Of a stretch of DNA of 64,000 nucleotides, positions 25,587 through 33,745 are shown piece after piece. The stretch's first letter is position 1. Every line of letters starts with the position of its first letter. The notes beneath the pieces are model-generated. The model made no database searches and was not told the DNA's origin. It saw only the letters and a list, made by a program, of their open reading frames with translations. Source of the stretch: JAPXRI01 sp033813635 (GTDB taxonomy: Bacteria; Bacillota; Clostridia; Oscillospirales; QAMX01); contig JAPXRI010000007.1 of assembly GCA_033813635.1 (NCBI GenBank), positions 1 to 64,000 on the forward strand, given 5' to 3'. The translations under genes and the position numbers were made by a program.

Positions 25587-25784
25587 TATTATGCGGTCAA
25601 AGCTGCCGCAATACTGCCTGCAACCCGGGACAGTCCGTGGGAGAAGCTTCCGTATAACGAGCTTGCCCCGGCGAAATACGGGAATATCGGGCTGGAATCC
25701 GATAAACGCGGCCTGATGTCCGGAAACAGAACACATGCGTCTGTCGAAGCGCAGTATTCAAACGGTTCGCCGCATAATCATTGA
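25578..25784 (+). pseudogene. C-terminal fragment of an unidentified gene
   Basis: A frame open for 68 codons without start or ribosome site, with protein-like composition (SPWEKLPYNELAPAKYGNIG ... RTHASVEAQYSNGSPHNH, stop at 25782-25784) and the higher GC of the host. It looks like the 3' stump of a host gene cut off by insertion of the island; no matching 5' part is recognisable near 20.7-21.1 kb. The family is not identified. Confidence 0.4.
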
Positions 25785-25882
25785 CAGAGCGCCGCTCTGT
25801 AAAGTATAATCATTAAAGATCGGTGTTCTGTCAAAGTATCGCATCGTTTTGCTAAAAAGCCCGAGAGAGGAGAGAAAATATA

Positions 25883-26299
25883 ATGGTCAATTTTTCCGGA
25901 GTTTGGATCCTTAATCTCGAGAAGAGCAAGCTGCAAAGTACGCCGCCGGATTCATCCACGTTTTATATCAGCCATAACGAACAGTCATTTTCTCTTGATA
26001 GAACACACATAATTAATGGCCTACCCGATCACTTCGCCATAGAGCTTAAAACTGACGGAACAGCAACAGAAATGAATCTGAGAGGAATAGACATAATTGC
26101 GAAAATATATTGGGATAAGGAGGCATTGGTCTCCGATATGAGCTTTCGGCAGGGCAATCAGGATGCAACCAATATCGTAAAATACTCGATTGAAGACAAA
26201 GGGCAGACACTTATTGCCGAAGAGTATTTCTCAAGCAGTGAACACAAGCATTATAACAGATGGGTATTTGACAGAAATGAAGCGGTAGCATTAGACTGA
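25883..26299 (+). CDS. Lipocalin-like hypothetical protein
   Basis: 138 residues, predicted all-beta, without signal peptide. The opening NFSGVWILNLEKSKLQ and the alternating strands resemble small lipocalin/calycin-like proteins that bind hydrophobic ligands, but the match is loose. GAGAGGAGAG precedes the ATG. It is alone between the island and a PHP gene. Function unknown. Confidence 0.55.
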   Translation: MVNFSGVWILNLEKSKLQSTPPDSSTFYISHNEQSFSLDRTHIINGLPDHFAIELKTDGTATEMNLRGIDIIAKIYWDKEALVSDMSFRQGNQDATNIVKYSIEDKGQTLIAEEYFSSSEHKHYNRWVFDRNEAVALD

Positions 26300-26395
26300 T
26301 TTTTGCCTGTGCCTAAAGCCGAAAGCTGTCATGAAGCATTTTTCTGCTGCTCAATGAAGCTGGCGCGGAGGGCCTGCTATGGGCTTAACCGTATA

Positions 26396-26424
26396 TTGCG
26401 GGATTGTATGTTATGTGATATAAT
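26396..26424 (+). promoter_or_regulatory. Promoter of the PHP gene
   Basis: TTGCGG (26396-26401), 17-base spacer, TATAAT (26419-26424). Confidence 0.6.
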
Positions 26425-26487
26425 GTGTTAAACCAGATAAGGGTTATAGTTTGTGTAACATTAGAACAATATAAAGAAGGTATCTGT

Positions 26488-27900
26488 ATGCAATTTGAAA
26501 AGTATGTAAAAAGCGATAACCTCAACAATTATGATGTCTTTCCGCTTGTTATGAATGTGGGTGAAGAGACCGAGATCCACATAAGACCTCTCGGAGGAAG
26601 GCGCGAGTTTGAGCCCGGCAGGACTTATACCCTTACGATATGCGCGCTTGATAACGGCTACCCGCGCGATTACCCCCTTCAGGCTTCTTTTGAGGAGTCA
26701 GATATCATATGCAACGAAGAGGGCGGATTTACTGTAAAGCATACATTCCCCAGCGAGCAGATGTATTTTCTCCGTTTTTCTGCCGATGGCCGCAGGATAA
26801 ACCAGTTCCCGGTATATGCCGTTGACGGCGACCTGCGCAATATGTATCCCTTCATAGGCGACCTTCATATGCATACCACTCTATCCGACGGGCACGAAAT
26901 CCCGGAGGTTGTTGCTGCGAACTACCGCAGACATGGCTACGATTTCTTTGCAATAACCGACCACGGCAGATATTATCCGTCTCTGCGCGCAATCGAATAT
27001 TACAAGAATACCGCCACGGAATTCGTTATAGTCCCGGGTGAGGAGGTACATCTCCCCGATGTTCATGGCAGAAGAAATGATGTCCATATAGTTAATTTCG
27101 GCGGCGAATTCTCCGTAAACGCTCTTGTTGAGGGGGCGCATACCGAAGAAGTAGGCAAGGACCTTTCAAAACGCGCGATTCGCGAAAACGACGTGCCGGA
27201 TGTAATGACACGCGAGGAGTATGCGGATAAGATGGAGGCGCTTGTTGCCGCAGCCGATATTCCCGCTCACCTCGATCCTGTTCCGCCTGTTGTTTGCAAG
27301 TGGATATTCGATACAATAAGGTACGCTAACGGACTCGGCATTTTTGCTCATCCGAACTGGATTTCCAATGTTTATCAGGTACCGGAAGCCTTTACCGATT
27401 ACATGTTTGAAACCCGCCCATTTGATGCTTTTGAGGTTCTCGGCGGCGAGAACTATTACGAGCAAAATGGCACGCAGACCGCAAGATATTACGAGGAATG
27501 CGCAAAGGGACACAGGGTTCCGATAGTGGGCTCTACGGATTCACACTGCTCATACTCCTCAAATCGTAACGCATTTATATGCTCAACCATGGTCTTTGCG
27601 CCCGTTTGCGAGCGTACCGAAATTATTTCGGCAATAAAGAATTACCGTTCGGTTGCAATAGATACAATAAGTGAGGAATTTAGAATCGTCGGTGACAGAA
27701 GACTCCAGAAATACGCATGCTTCCTTCTCAAGAATTTCTTCCCGCTCCATGATGAACTTGCATCGGAGGAGGGCAGGCTTATGAAGGAATACGCAACGGG
27801 TACGCCGGAGGAAAAAGAAGAGGCTCTCAGGGTAATGGCTGCAATAAGCGGCAGAATGCGCCGTCAGAGAGAAAAATATTTTGCGATCGGAAAGGTTTAA
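26488..27900 (+). CDS. PHP-domain metal-dependent phosphoesterase
   Basis: 470 residues; ATG 26488 has AGAAGG 7 bases upstream, and an in-frame ATG at 26425 lacks a site and overlaps the promoter exit. An N-terminal beta domain (about 1-115) precedes a PHP domain whose metal ligands are visible: GDLHMHTTLSDGHE (about 124), FFAITDHGRYY, VPGEEVHL, DVHIVNFGGEF, GIFAHPNW and STDSHCSY. The C-terminal 80 residues are helical and charged. It probably hydrolyses a phosphate ester or nucleotide; the substrate is not evident. A terminator-like hairpin follows. Confidence 0.85.
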   Translation: MQFEKYVKSDNLNNYDVFPLVMNVGEETEIHIRPLGGRREFEPGRTYTLTICALDNGYPRDYPLQASFEESDIICNEEGGFTVKHTFPSEQMYFLRFSADGRRINQFPVYAVDGDLRNMYPFIGDLHMHTTLSDGHEIPEVVAANYRRHGYDFFAITDHGRYYPSLRAIEYYKNTATEFVIVPGEEVHLPDVHGRRNDVHIVNFGGEFSVNALVEGAHTEEVGKDLSKRAIRENDVPDVMTREEYADKMEALVAAADIPAHLDPVPPVVCKWIFDTIRYANGLGIFAHPNWISNVYQVPEAFTDYMFETRPFDAFEVLGGENYYEQNGTQTARYYEECAKGHRVPIVGSTDSHCSYSSNRNAFICSTMVFAPVCERTEIISAIKNYRSVAIDTISEEFRIVGDRRLQKYACFLLKNFFPLHDELASEEGRLMKEYATGTPEEKEEALRVMAAISGRMRRQREKYFAIGKV

Positions 27901-28025
27901 TCTCTTAAAGACGATTCGTTTGCGAATGCGGGGAAATGCCTGAACCGGATTATGTTTATTCTGCCGCAATTTCGGGGCGAACGTTGGCGTAAAAAAGCTG
28001 AAAATCGGCTAACCGATATTGATGA

Positions 28026-28055
28026 AAAGGCACTCTAATCCCATAGAGTGTCTTT
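28026..28055 (+). terminator. Hairpin after PHP gene
   Basis: AAAGGCACTCTA (28026-28037) pairs with TAGAGTGTCTTT (28044-28055), with one G-T pair. Confidence 0.65.
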
Positions 28056-28066
28056 CCAATATTTGA

Positions 28067-28207
28067 TCATTTATTTACATCCGCCGTCAATCATGTCTTT
28101 GAATCCACGGAATATTTGTCCGCGGCGACAAGGGTTGATGTGTAGACTGTGACCTTTTCAATCAGCCGCCGGATAAACTGCTTGTCGAATTTTTTTAGTA
28201 TGGTGGA
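28067..28207 (-). pseudogene. Relic of a serine recombinase C-terminus
   Basis: The minus-strand frame reads KKFDKQFIRRLIEKVTVY, then KYSVDSKT, a TGA stop (28091-28093), and in the same frame LTADVNK and a second stop (28067-28069). The pattern FDxxFIRRLIEKVTVY followed by a short strand and GxTVDVN-like end is typical of the C-terminal end of Tn4451/TnpX-like large serine recombinases. Only the last ~45 codons survive, with an internal stop. It points to an earlier element at this locus, distinct from the intact recombinase at 24-25.5 kb. Confidence 0.5.
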
Positions 28208-28291
28208 TTGCTTTGTCGACCCGGATGGAGCGATAAGGACTACGGAGTGACAATGGACAAGCAGCAAGGTCAAAAAAAGGAGGTAAAGCAA

Positions 28292-28993
28292 GTGGACTCA
28301 GAGAAGGATGCGAGGTACTCCGCGGTGCTGTTCGATGTGGACGGAACCTTATTGGATTACGGTAGGGCCGAGGCGGCGGCGCTGGAAACGGCGTTTGCCC
28401 GCAGGGGCCTGCGCTTTGCGCCGCAAATGCATGCCGCGTTTAGGGTCGCCTCGCAGGAGGCGAGAAAGCTTATGTCAAAAAACGCCGCGGACCGGGATGC
28501 GTTTCGTGTAGGGCGGTTTGAGCGCTTGTTTGCAGGCCTCGGGATAGAGGAGGATGCGGCTGCTTTTAACGAGCTGTTTCTTTCGTGCCTTGCGGAAACT
28601 CCATATCCGCTTGAGGGCGCCGGGGTGTTGTGCAGAACTCTTTTCGAGGCGGGCGTCACCCTTGCGGTTGCCAGCAACGGACTGGAGTGGTTTCAAGCGA
28701 AGCGGTTGGAGGCGGCGGGGCTGATTTCGTTTTTTTCGAAGATAATTACCTCGGAGCGGGCCGGTTCGGCAAAGCCGGAGCAGGCGTTTTTCCATTACGC
28801 GTGGACCGTCCTGGGCTGCCCGCCGAAAAACCGGGTGCTGATGGTGGGCGATTCCCTGACGGCGGATATTGAAGGGAGCAAGCAAATGGGGTTTGACGCC
28901 TGCTGGGTTACAAAGCAGAACGGCGGCTGCTCCGGCGGGGCGGATTATGTCGTCCCTTCGCTGGAAGACGTGATTTCTGTGGTATGCGGTTAA
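28292..28993 (+). CDS. HAD-superfamily hydrolase (YjjG-like)
   Basis: 233 residues from GTG 28292, which has AGGAGG 8 bases upstream; longer in-frame starts at 28208 or 28253 lack this. All four HAD motifs are visible: FDVDGTLLDYG (Asp15 and Asp17), motif II VASNG, the motif III Lys in SAKPEQAFF, and motif IV GDSLTADIEG. A helical cap lies between residues about 25 and 90, as in YjjG-type 5'-nucleotidases. The substrate is probably a phosphorylated metabolite or nucleotide. Monocistronic, with a terminator behind. Confidence 0.85.
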   Translation: MDSEKDARYSAVLFDVDGTLLDYGRAEAAALETAFARRGLRFAPQMHAAFRVASQEARKLMSKNAADRDAFRVGRFERLFAGLGIEEDAAAFNELFLSCLAETPYPLEGAGVLCRTLFEAGVTLAVASNGLEWFQAKRLEAAGLISFFSKIITSERAGSAKPEQAFFHYAWTVLGCPPKNRVLMVGDSLTADIEGSKQMGFDACWVTKQNGGCSGGADYVVPSLEDVISVVCG

Positions 28994-29033
28994 GCCGCAT
29001 ACAGGGGCTTTTTATATGTTTATAACGAAAACA

Positions 29034-29077
29034 GGCACCGCGGCTGTCTTTAAGACGGGCCGCGGAGCCTTTCTTTT
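29034..29077 (+). terminator. Terminator of the HAD gene
   Basis: GGCACCGCGGC (29034-29044) pairs with GCCGCGGAGCC (29059-29069), followed by TTTCTTTTTT. Confidence 0.8.
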
Positions 29078-29133
29078 TTGCCGTTAACTTTCCCTGTGAG
29101 GACGCGCTTATTGCGGGGATTTTCGTTTAAAAA

Positions 29134-29703
29134 CTAGCAATTTAGTATCGGCTCAATCGTCCCCAGGAAATACTCGGTTATTACTTCGGGGCTTTCCTTC
29201 ATTTTGCGGGATAACCACCAATCCACCGTTTCGACAAAGGACGAGGATATATGGTTGACAAGATAGTCCACAGGAAGCTTTGAGTTTTTAAGCAACCCCT
29301 TGTCGGCGTACTGAGTCAGTATCAGCATTTTCAGGTTGCTCTTGAAATACCGCAGAAATATCTCGTTATTCTGTGAAGACAGCAGCTCAAGTATATTGCG
29401 GTCATTCTCCTGCAGATGCCTGAGCAGGTGCAAAAACACGGAATCCGTTTCGCTGCCGCTGGAATAATGGTAATGGCCGTGGGGAAGCCCCATCGCTGTA
29501 TCGATGATGTGCCCGAAAAGATCCTCGCACAAATCCTTAAGCAGATAGTCCTTTGTCTCAAAGTGGGCGTAGAAGGTTGTTCTGCCGACGTTGGCGGCGT
29601 CGATGATATCCTGCACGGCAATCTGATTATAGTTTTTCTCAGCCAATAGTTCCGTAAACGCTTTGAATATGGCTTCCCTTGTTTTCTTCTGCCGTCTGTC
29701 CAT
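29134..29703 (-). CDS. TetR family transcriptional regulator
   Basis: 189 residues. The N-terminal TetR HTH (about 8-55) reads AIFKAFTELLAEKNYNQIAV and VGRTTFYAHFETKDYLL, with a helical ligand-binding C-terminal domain of the TetR_C_8-like type. It is divergent from a P1B-type metal ATPase gene, with two copies of an 18-bp palindrome in the 130-bp gap. It most likely represses the pump and itself. Confidence 0.9.
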   Translation of the reverse strand: MDRRQKKTREAIFKAFTELLAEKNYNQIAVQDIIDAANVGRTTFYAHFETKDYLLKDLCEDLFGHIIDTAMGLPHGHYHYSSGSETDSVFLHLLRHLQENDRNILELLSSQNNEIFLRYFKSNLKMLILTQYADKGLLKNSKLPVDYLVNHISSSFVETVDWWLSRKMKESPEVITEYFLGTIEPILNC

Positions 29704-29730
29704 AATGAACTCCCGAACAAATCAGTAAAA

Positions 29731-29748
29731 TTGTTCCGTAACGAACAA
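29731..29748. promoter_or_regulatory. TetR operator 1
   Basis: TTGTTCCGTAACGAACAA: perfect 6-bp arms TTGTTC/GAACAA around CGTAAC, 28 bases upstream of the tetR start. Confidence 0.7.
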
Positions 29749-29806
29749 GTCGGAATATCTGCTTATTGAAACAGCCGCGCCTTGTCGTAAAATATTATAG
29801 AACATA

Positions 29807-29824
29807 TTGTTCCGTAACAAACAA
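29807..29824. promoter_or_regulatory. TetR operator 2
   Basis: TTGTTCCGTAACAAACAA, one base different from operator 1 and 76 bases away, 47 bases upstream of the ATPase start. Confidence 0.7.
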
Positions 29825-29871
29825 ATCATACATTGCTTCGGCGGCAATGTCAAGATAAGCGAGGCGGCTCT

Positions 29872-31767
29872 ATGCTGAAAAAAATCAACGGCGTTTTGGC
29901 GGGTGTACCGGCTACGATAGCGTCCGGTATTTTTCTGCTGTTGGATTTGGTTCCGCATCTGTCGGAAGAGTTCGGAGCGGGCAGAGTAAACCCGGATTTT
30001 CTGCCGTTTAACCCGGCATGGGTAACGGTCGTTATCAGCGGCATTCCGATGGTGTATATAGCGCTATGGCGCGTAATTTACAACCCAGGCATCAGCAAGA
30101 TCTCATCCGCGCTGCTGATCTCCATTGCCCTATTTGCCGCCATCGCCATCGGCGATCTGTTTGCGGCGGGCGAAGTTGCATGGATCATGGCAATCGGCGC
30201 TATTCTTGAAGAAAAAACAACGAAGCGGGCCAAAAAGGGATTGATGAAGCTGATCTCTCTGGCTCCTGCCCGGGGCAGACGGATTTTGGACGACGGAGAG
30301 GAAATGATCCCCGCCGAGAAAATCCGCGAGAACGATATACTGCGCATCCTACCCGGCGAAACCGTTCCCGTTGACGGTCTCATTATCCGCGGCGAGACTT
30401 CAGTTGACCAGTCCGTTATCACGGGGGAATCGCTTCCCGTGGATAAAACTGTCGGGGAGGAGGTGTTCTGCGGTACAATCAACCGCTTCGGAGCCGTCGA
30501 CATCCGGGCAACAAAGGTCGGAGAGGACAGCTCTCTGCAGAAGCTGATACGTATGGTGCAGGAGGCGGAGGACAAAAAAGCGCCCATGGCGAGAGTTGCG
30601 GACAGAGCCGCAAGCTGGCTTGTTCCCGCCGCGCTGCTGATCGCCGTGGTCGCGGGCGTAATCACACGGGACATTGTCCGCGCCGTTACCGTTCTGGTCG
30701 TATTCTGTCCCTGCGCTCTGGTGCTTGCCACTCCGACAGCAATCATGGCTGCTATCGGCCAGGCGACAAAGCACGGCGTTATCATTAAATCCGGCGAGGC
30801 TTTGGAAAAAATGGGAAAGGTCGACACAGTCGCCTTTGATAAGACCGGCACTCTTACTTACGGCTGTCTGGAAGTGAGCGATATTATTTCCTTTGACGGA
30901 GAGATCGGTGAAAACGCGCTGCTGTCCATAGCGGCGTCCGCCGAAGCCAGGAGCGAGCACCCTTTGGGAAAAGCGATTGTCGCCTGCGCGAGGAAACGGA
31001 ATGTGTCTGTTCCGGAGTCGGATACATTCAAAATGACTGCCGGAAAGGGCGTCTGCGCGGAAGTGGACGGCAAGAGGCTTCTTTGCGGCAGCGAGAGCTT
31101 CATCGCGGAGTGCGGCGTTGAACTGGGCGGTGAGAGCCGGTCCGCGCTTGAGGCACTCCGCGCCCAGGGCAAGGCGTCCGTGCTGGTTGCCGTAGACGGC
31201 AGATGCGTCGGCGTTATCGCGATGTCCGATGTGCTGCGCCCCGAAGCTAAGGCGATGGTGGAACGCCTGCACGGAATGAATACGGATATCGTTCTGCTTA
31301 CCGGAGACAATCGGAAAACAGCCGATTATTTTGCCAGGCAAGTTGGCATCAAGCAGGTAAGAGCGCGGCTCCTCCCGGAAGAAAAGGTGGGCAGCATTGC
31401 CGCATTCCAAAGCGGCGGAAAATCTGTCTGCATGATCGGGGACGGAGTCAACGACGCGCCTGCCCTGAAAGCCGCGGATGTCGGTGTCGCGATGGGCGGT
31501 CTGGGCAGCGATATCGCCGTAGACGCCGCGGACATCATTCTGATGCGGGACGATATTTCCAAACTTCCGTATTTGAAAAGACTGTCCAACGCCACTGTTA
31601 AGACTATCAAGGTGAGTATTTCGCTATCCATGGGCATAAATTTTCTGGCAGTTGTCCTGTCTGTGATGGGCGTTCTGAATCCGACCACCGGCGCGCTGGT
31701 ACATAACGCGGGCTCCTGCTTCGTGGTGTTGATTGCTGCGCTCCTGTACGACAGAAAATTTGAATGA
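29872..31767 (+). CDS. P1B-type heavy-metal-translocating ATPase
   Basis: A metal efflux pump of 631 residues from ATG 29872 (GAGGCGG upstream; an in-frame start at 29833 has no ribosome site). Actuator-domain TGES is in VITGESLPVDK, the ion-binding CPC is in VVFCPCALVLATP (about 277), the phosphorylated Asp is in DKTGTLTYG (about 323), an HP motif is in SEHPLGKAI, and the hinge is GDGVNDAPAL (about 523). There is no N-terminal HMA or His-rich metal-binding domain. The last membrane helix has HNAGSCFVVL, of the HNxxS kind seen in CtpC-like pumps, so Zn, Cd, Co or Mn is more likely than Cu. It is under the adjacent TetR. Confidence 0.92.
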   Translation: MLKKINGVLAGVPATIASGIFLLLDLVPHLSEEFGAGRVNPDFLPFNPAWVTVVISGIPMVYIALWRVIYNPGISKISSALLISIALFAAIAIGDLFAAGEVAWIMAIGAILEEKTTKRAKKGLMKLISLAPARGRRILDDGEEMIPAEKIRENDILRILPGETVPVDGLIIRGETSVDQSVITGESLPVDKTVGEEVFCGTINRFGAVDIRATKVGEDSSLQKLIRMVQEAEDKKAPMARVADRAASWLVPAALLIAVVAGVITRDIVRAVTVLVVFCPCALVLATPTAIMAAIGQATKHGVIIKSGEALEKMGKVDTVAFDKTGTLTYGCLEVSDIISFDGEIGENALLSIAASAEARSEHPLGKAIVACARKRNVSVPESDTFKMTAGKGVCAEVDGKRLLCGSESFIAECGVELGGESRSALEALRAQGKASVLVAVDGRCVGVIAMSDVLRPEAKAMVERLHGMNTDIVLLTGDNRKTADYFARQVGIKQVRARLLPEEKVGSIAAFQSGGKSVCMIGDGVNDAPALKAADVGVAMGGLGSDIAVDAADIILMRDDISKLPYLKRLSNATVKTIKVSISLSMGINFLAVVLSVMGVLNPTTGALVHNAGSCFVVLIAALLYDRKFE

Positions 31768-31803
31768 AACCGTAAAAAACTGTTTTTCCCCGTTTATTTC
31801 TCG

Positions 31804-31920
31804 ATGCGGCCACTCTCAACGGAGGAGATTTATACCCTATGCGTTCCGCTTATTGTCTCCGTGCTGCTGTTAATTTTTGCCGGATTTGCGCTGAACAAAA
31901 GGTATAAGTCTTTCGATTGA
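31804..31920 (+). CDS. Possible 38-residue single-pass membrane peptide
   Basis: A short frame 36 bases after the ATPase stop, with one strong hydrophobic helix (LIVSVLLLIFAGFAL) ending in NKRYKSFD. The ATG has no good ribosome site; GGAGGAG lies inside the frame instead, so the real start is uncertain and it could be a degenerate gene end. By position it might be a small accessory to the metal pump. Confidence 0.3.
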   Translation: MRPLSTEEIYTLCVPLIVSVLLLIFAGFALNKRYKSFD

Positions 31921-31998
31921 AACGGAGAGTTTTAGTCGAATGCGGGCACGGGATACCGAATATAGATTGATTGAAGTCTATATCGGCGGGAGGTCCGT

Positions 31999-32559
31999 AT
32001 GAAAATTATCGGATATAGGGTAAAACGGCTTATCTGGCCTGCGGTCTTGTTCGCACTGATGTCTTTTACCGTAATTAACGCGGTCGGATGGGTGTTCGAC
32101 TGCAGATATCTGAGCGTGTTTGCCGCGATCGGCGAGGCGGACGATTATCAGACCAGAAGCCGGCTGCTGATGGAGGCGATGGACGAGATCGGCGCCTGCC
32201 GTCCCGAGGATGCTGCGGAGATCTGGGCAAGCGGTCTTAAAAAACGGAGCGCCGCGCTGCAGTACAGCGTGATGGACGAAAGGCTTAAGGCGGAATACGC
32301 AAGACAGCTTGAGACAAGCGCCCCGAACTGGGTGACGGGCATCTCGAGCCCGTGGGTGGATAGCTATAAAATCCAAAGCGCGCGGAGCCCGGATGAGGAC
32401 ACGCGGGTATTCGAGCTCGTTTTCTCTACCGCCACCTCCACAGGCCCGTACAGAGACTATCGGGCAGAGCTGACAATAGCGCGCGAGGATTGCTACTGGC
32501 GGATAACGAAAATCCGCGCGGACGAGGGATTGTACGTGTATACGCGTTTTAACCCGTAA
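31999..32559 (+). CDS. Hypothetical membrane-anchored protein
   Basis: 186 residues with one N-terminal membrane helix (about 12-32) and an extracytoplasmic domain with helical first half (EADDYQTRSRLLMEAMDEIG) and a beta C-terminal half (FELVFSTATSTGPYRDYRAELTI, YWRITKIR), the shape of NTF2/DUF4829-like domains. GGGAGG precedes the ATG. No family is recognised with confidence, and the neighbours are unrelated. Confidence 0.6.
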   Translation: MKIIGYRVKRLIWPAVLFALMSFTVINAVGWVFDCRYLSVFAAIGEADDYQTRSRLLMEAMDEIGACRPEDAAEIWASGLKKRSAALQYSVMDERLKAEYARQLETSAPNWVTGISSPWVDSYKIQSARSPDEDTRVFELVFSTATSTGPYRDYRAELTIAREDCYWRITKIRADEGLYVYTRFNP

Positions 32560-32767
32560 AATATTGATTTGGCAAAAGAGAAAAATAAAAAGCACTCCGG
32601 CCGGACGAATTTTTCGGGCGTTTTCCGAACCGGCGCTTTATTTTTAGAGGCGAAAGCGATATAATAGACTAAAGGGCGGCGCATGCGCGGCTTTCACGCG
32701 TCATATGCGAAAAAGCGAGCTATTTGGCGCCCCGGAGAACAACTAAAAAAATAAAGGAGGCCCGCAC

Positions 32768-33619
32768 ATGAGCGAGACCTGCAGCCATAACTGCGAAACC
32801 TGCGGCGAGAATTGCGCCCAAAGGGAACAGAAAACGGATTTTTCCGCCAAGCTGAACGAACTCAGCAGCGTTAAAAAAGTAATCGGAGTAATCAGCGGAA
32901 AGGGAGGCGTTGGCAAATCCCTTGTGACGTCGCTGCTGGCTGTCACGATGAACCGCCGCGGCTTTCATTCCGCGGTTCTCGATGCCGATTTAACCGGCCC
33001 ATCGATACCGAAGGCCTTCGGCTTAAAAGAAAAGGCCGCTGTGAACGAGCTCGGGATTTTTCCGGTTAAGAGCAAAACAGGCGTCGACGTGATGTCGATC
33101 AACCTGCTGCTCGAAAACGAGACCGACCCCGTCGTCTGGAGGGGGCCGATTATCGCGGGAACCGTGAAGCAGTTCTGGACCGACGTGGTCTGGAACAACG
33201 TGGACTATATGTTCATCGACATGCCCCCGGGTACCGGTGACGTTCCGCTGACGGTTTTCCAGTCGATCCCGGTGGACGGCATCATCGTAGTGACCTCTCC
33301 GCAGCAGCTGGTCTCGATGATCGTATCAAAGGCCGTGAAGATGGCTGAGATGATGAACATCCCGGTCATAGGGCTTGTCGAAAACATGTCCTACTTCAGG
33401 TGCCCGGACAACGGGAAGGACTATAAGATATTCGGCGACAGCCATATCGACGAGATAGCGGAGAAGTACGGCCTTAAGGTTCTCGCGAAGCTTCCGATAG
33501 ACCCGAGGTTCGCCGCAGCCTGCGACAAGGGCATGATCGAGCTGTACGAGGGCAGCTGGTTTGAGCCGGTCGCCGAAATACTCGAAAACCTGAAGAAAAG
33601 GGACAATTCGAATACCTGA
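32768..33619 (+). CDS. mrp: Mrp/NBP35 family Fe-S carrier ATPase
   Basis: A 283-residue P-loop ATPase of the ApbC/NBP35 type that carries Fe-S clusters to apoproteins. The N-terminus has a four-cysteine ferredoxin-like motif (CSHNCETCGENC). The deviant Walker A GKGGVGKS is at about 44-51, with LDADLTGPSIPKAFG, MFIDMPPGTGDVPLT and VVTSPQQL following. In the usual cluster-binding CxxC near NMSYF the second cysteine is replaced (CPDN), so the bridging cluster may be held differently. AAAGGAGG precedes the ATG. Confidence 0.92.
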   Translation: MSETCSHNCETCGENCAQREQKTDFSAKLNELSSVKKVIGVISGKGGVGKSLVTSLLAVTMNRRGFHSAVLDADLTGPSIPKAFGLKEKAAVNELGIFPVKSKTGVDVMSINLLLENETDPVVWRGPIIAGTVKQFWTDVVWNNVDYMFIDMPPGTGDVPLTVFQSIPVDGIIVVTSPQQLVSMIVSKAVKMAEMMNIPVIGLVENMSYFRCPDNGKDYKIFGDSHIDEIAEKYGLKVLAKLPIDPRFAAACDKGMIELYEGSWFEPVAEILENLKKRDNSNT

Positions 33620-33653
33620 CAAAAGCGGAGCGCGCAAAAACACGTTAATCCGG

Positions 33654-33690
33654 AAAAGGGAGCGCCTGTAGACTCGGGCTCTCCCTTTTT
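33654..33690 (+). terminator. Terminator of mrp
   Basis: AAAAGGGAG (33654-33662) pairs with CTCCCTTTT (33681-33689), T run included. Confidence 0.75.
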
Positions 33691-33745
33691 GACCGGTTTT
33701 ATCCGGCGATGTATAATAAGCCGTAAAAAAGAGGAGTGTTTTGCT

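Larger units (their letters stand above)
20735..25590. mobile_element. Putative integrative island beside tRNA-Leu
   Basis: From just after the tRNA to the end of the serine recombinase the base composition turns visibly AT-richer than on either side. The gene set is accessory: a glycosylase-like protein, a small Cys-rich protein, a LexA/S24 repressor, an orphan and a large serine recombinase at the right end. No clean direct repeats that would mark attL and attR were found by eye. The borders are therefore approximate, and the tRNA may be only a neighbour, since large serine recombinases often use protein-gene targets. Confidence 0.5.

Noticed and set aside
30400..31410. A 336-codon minus-strand frame inside the P-type ATPase
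   Set aside because: The opposite strand encodes all ATPase motifs; this frame has no recognisable domain or ribosome site.
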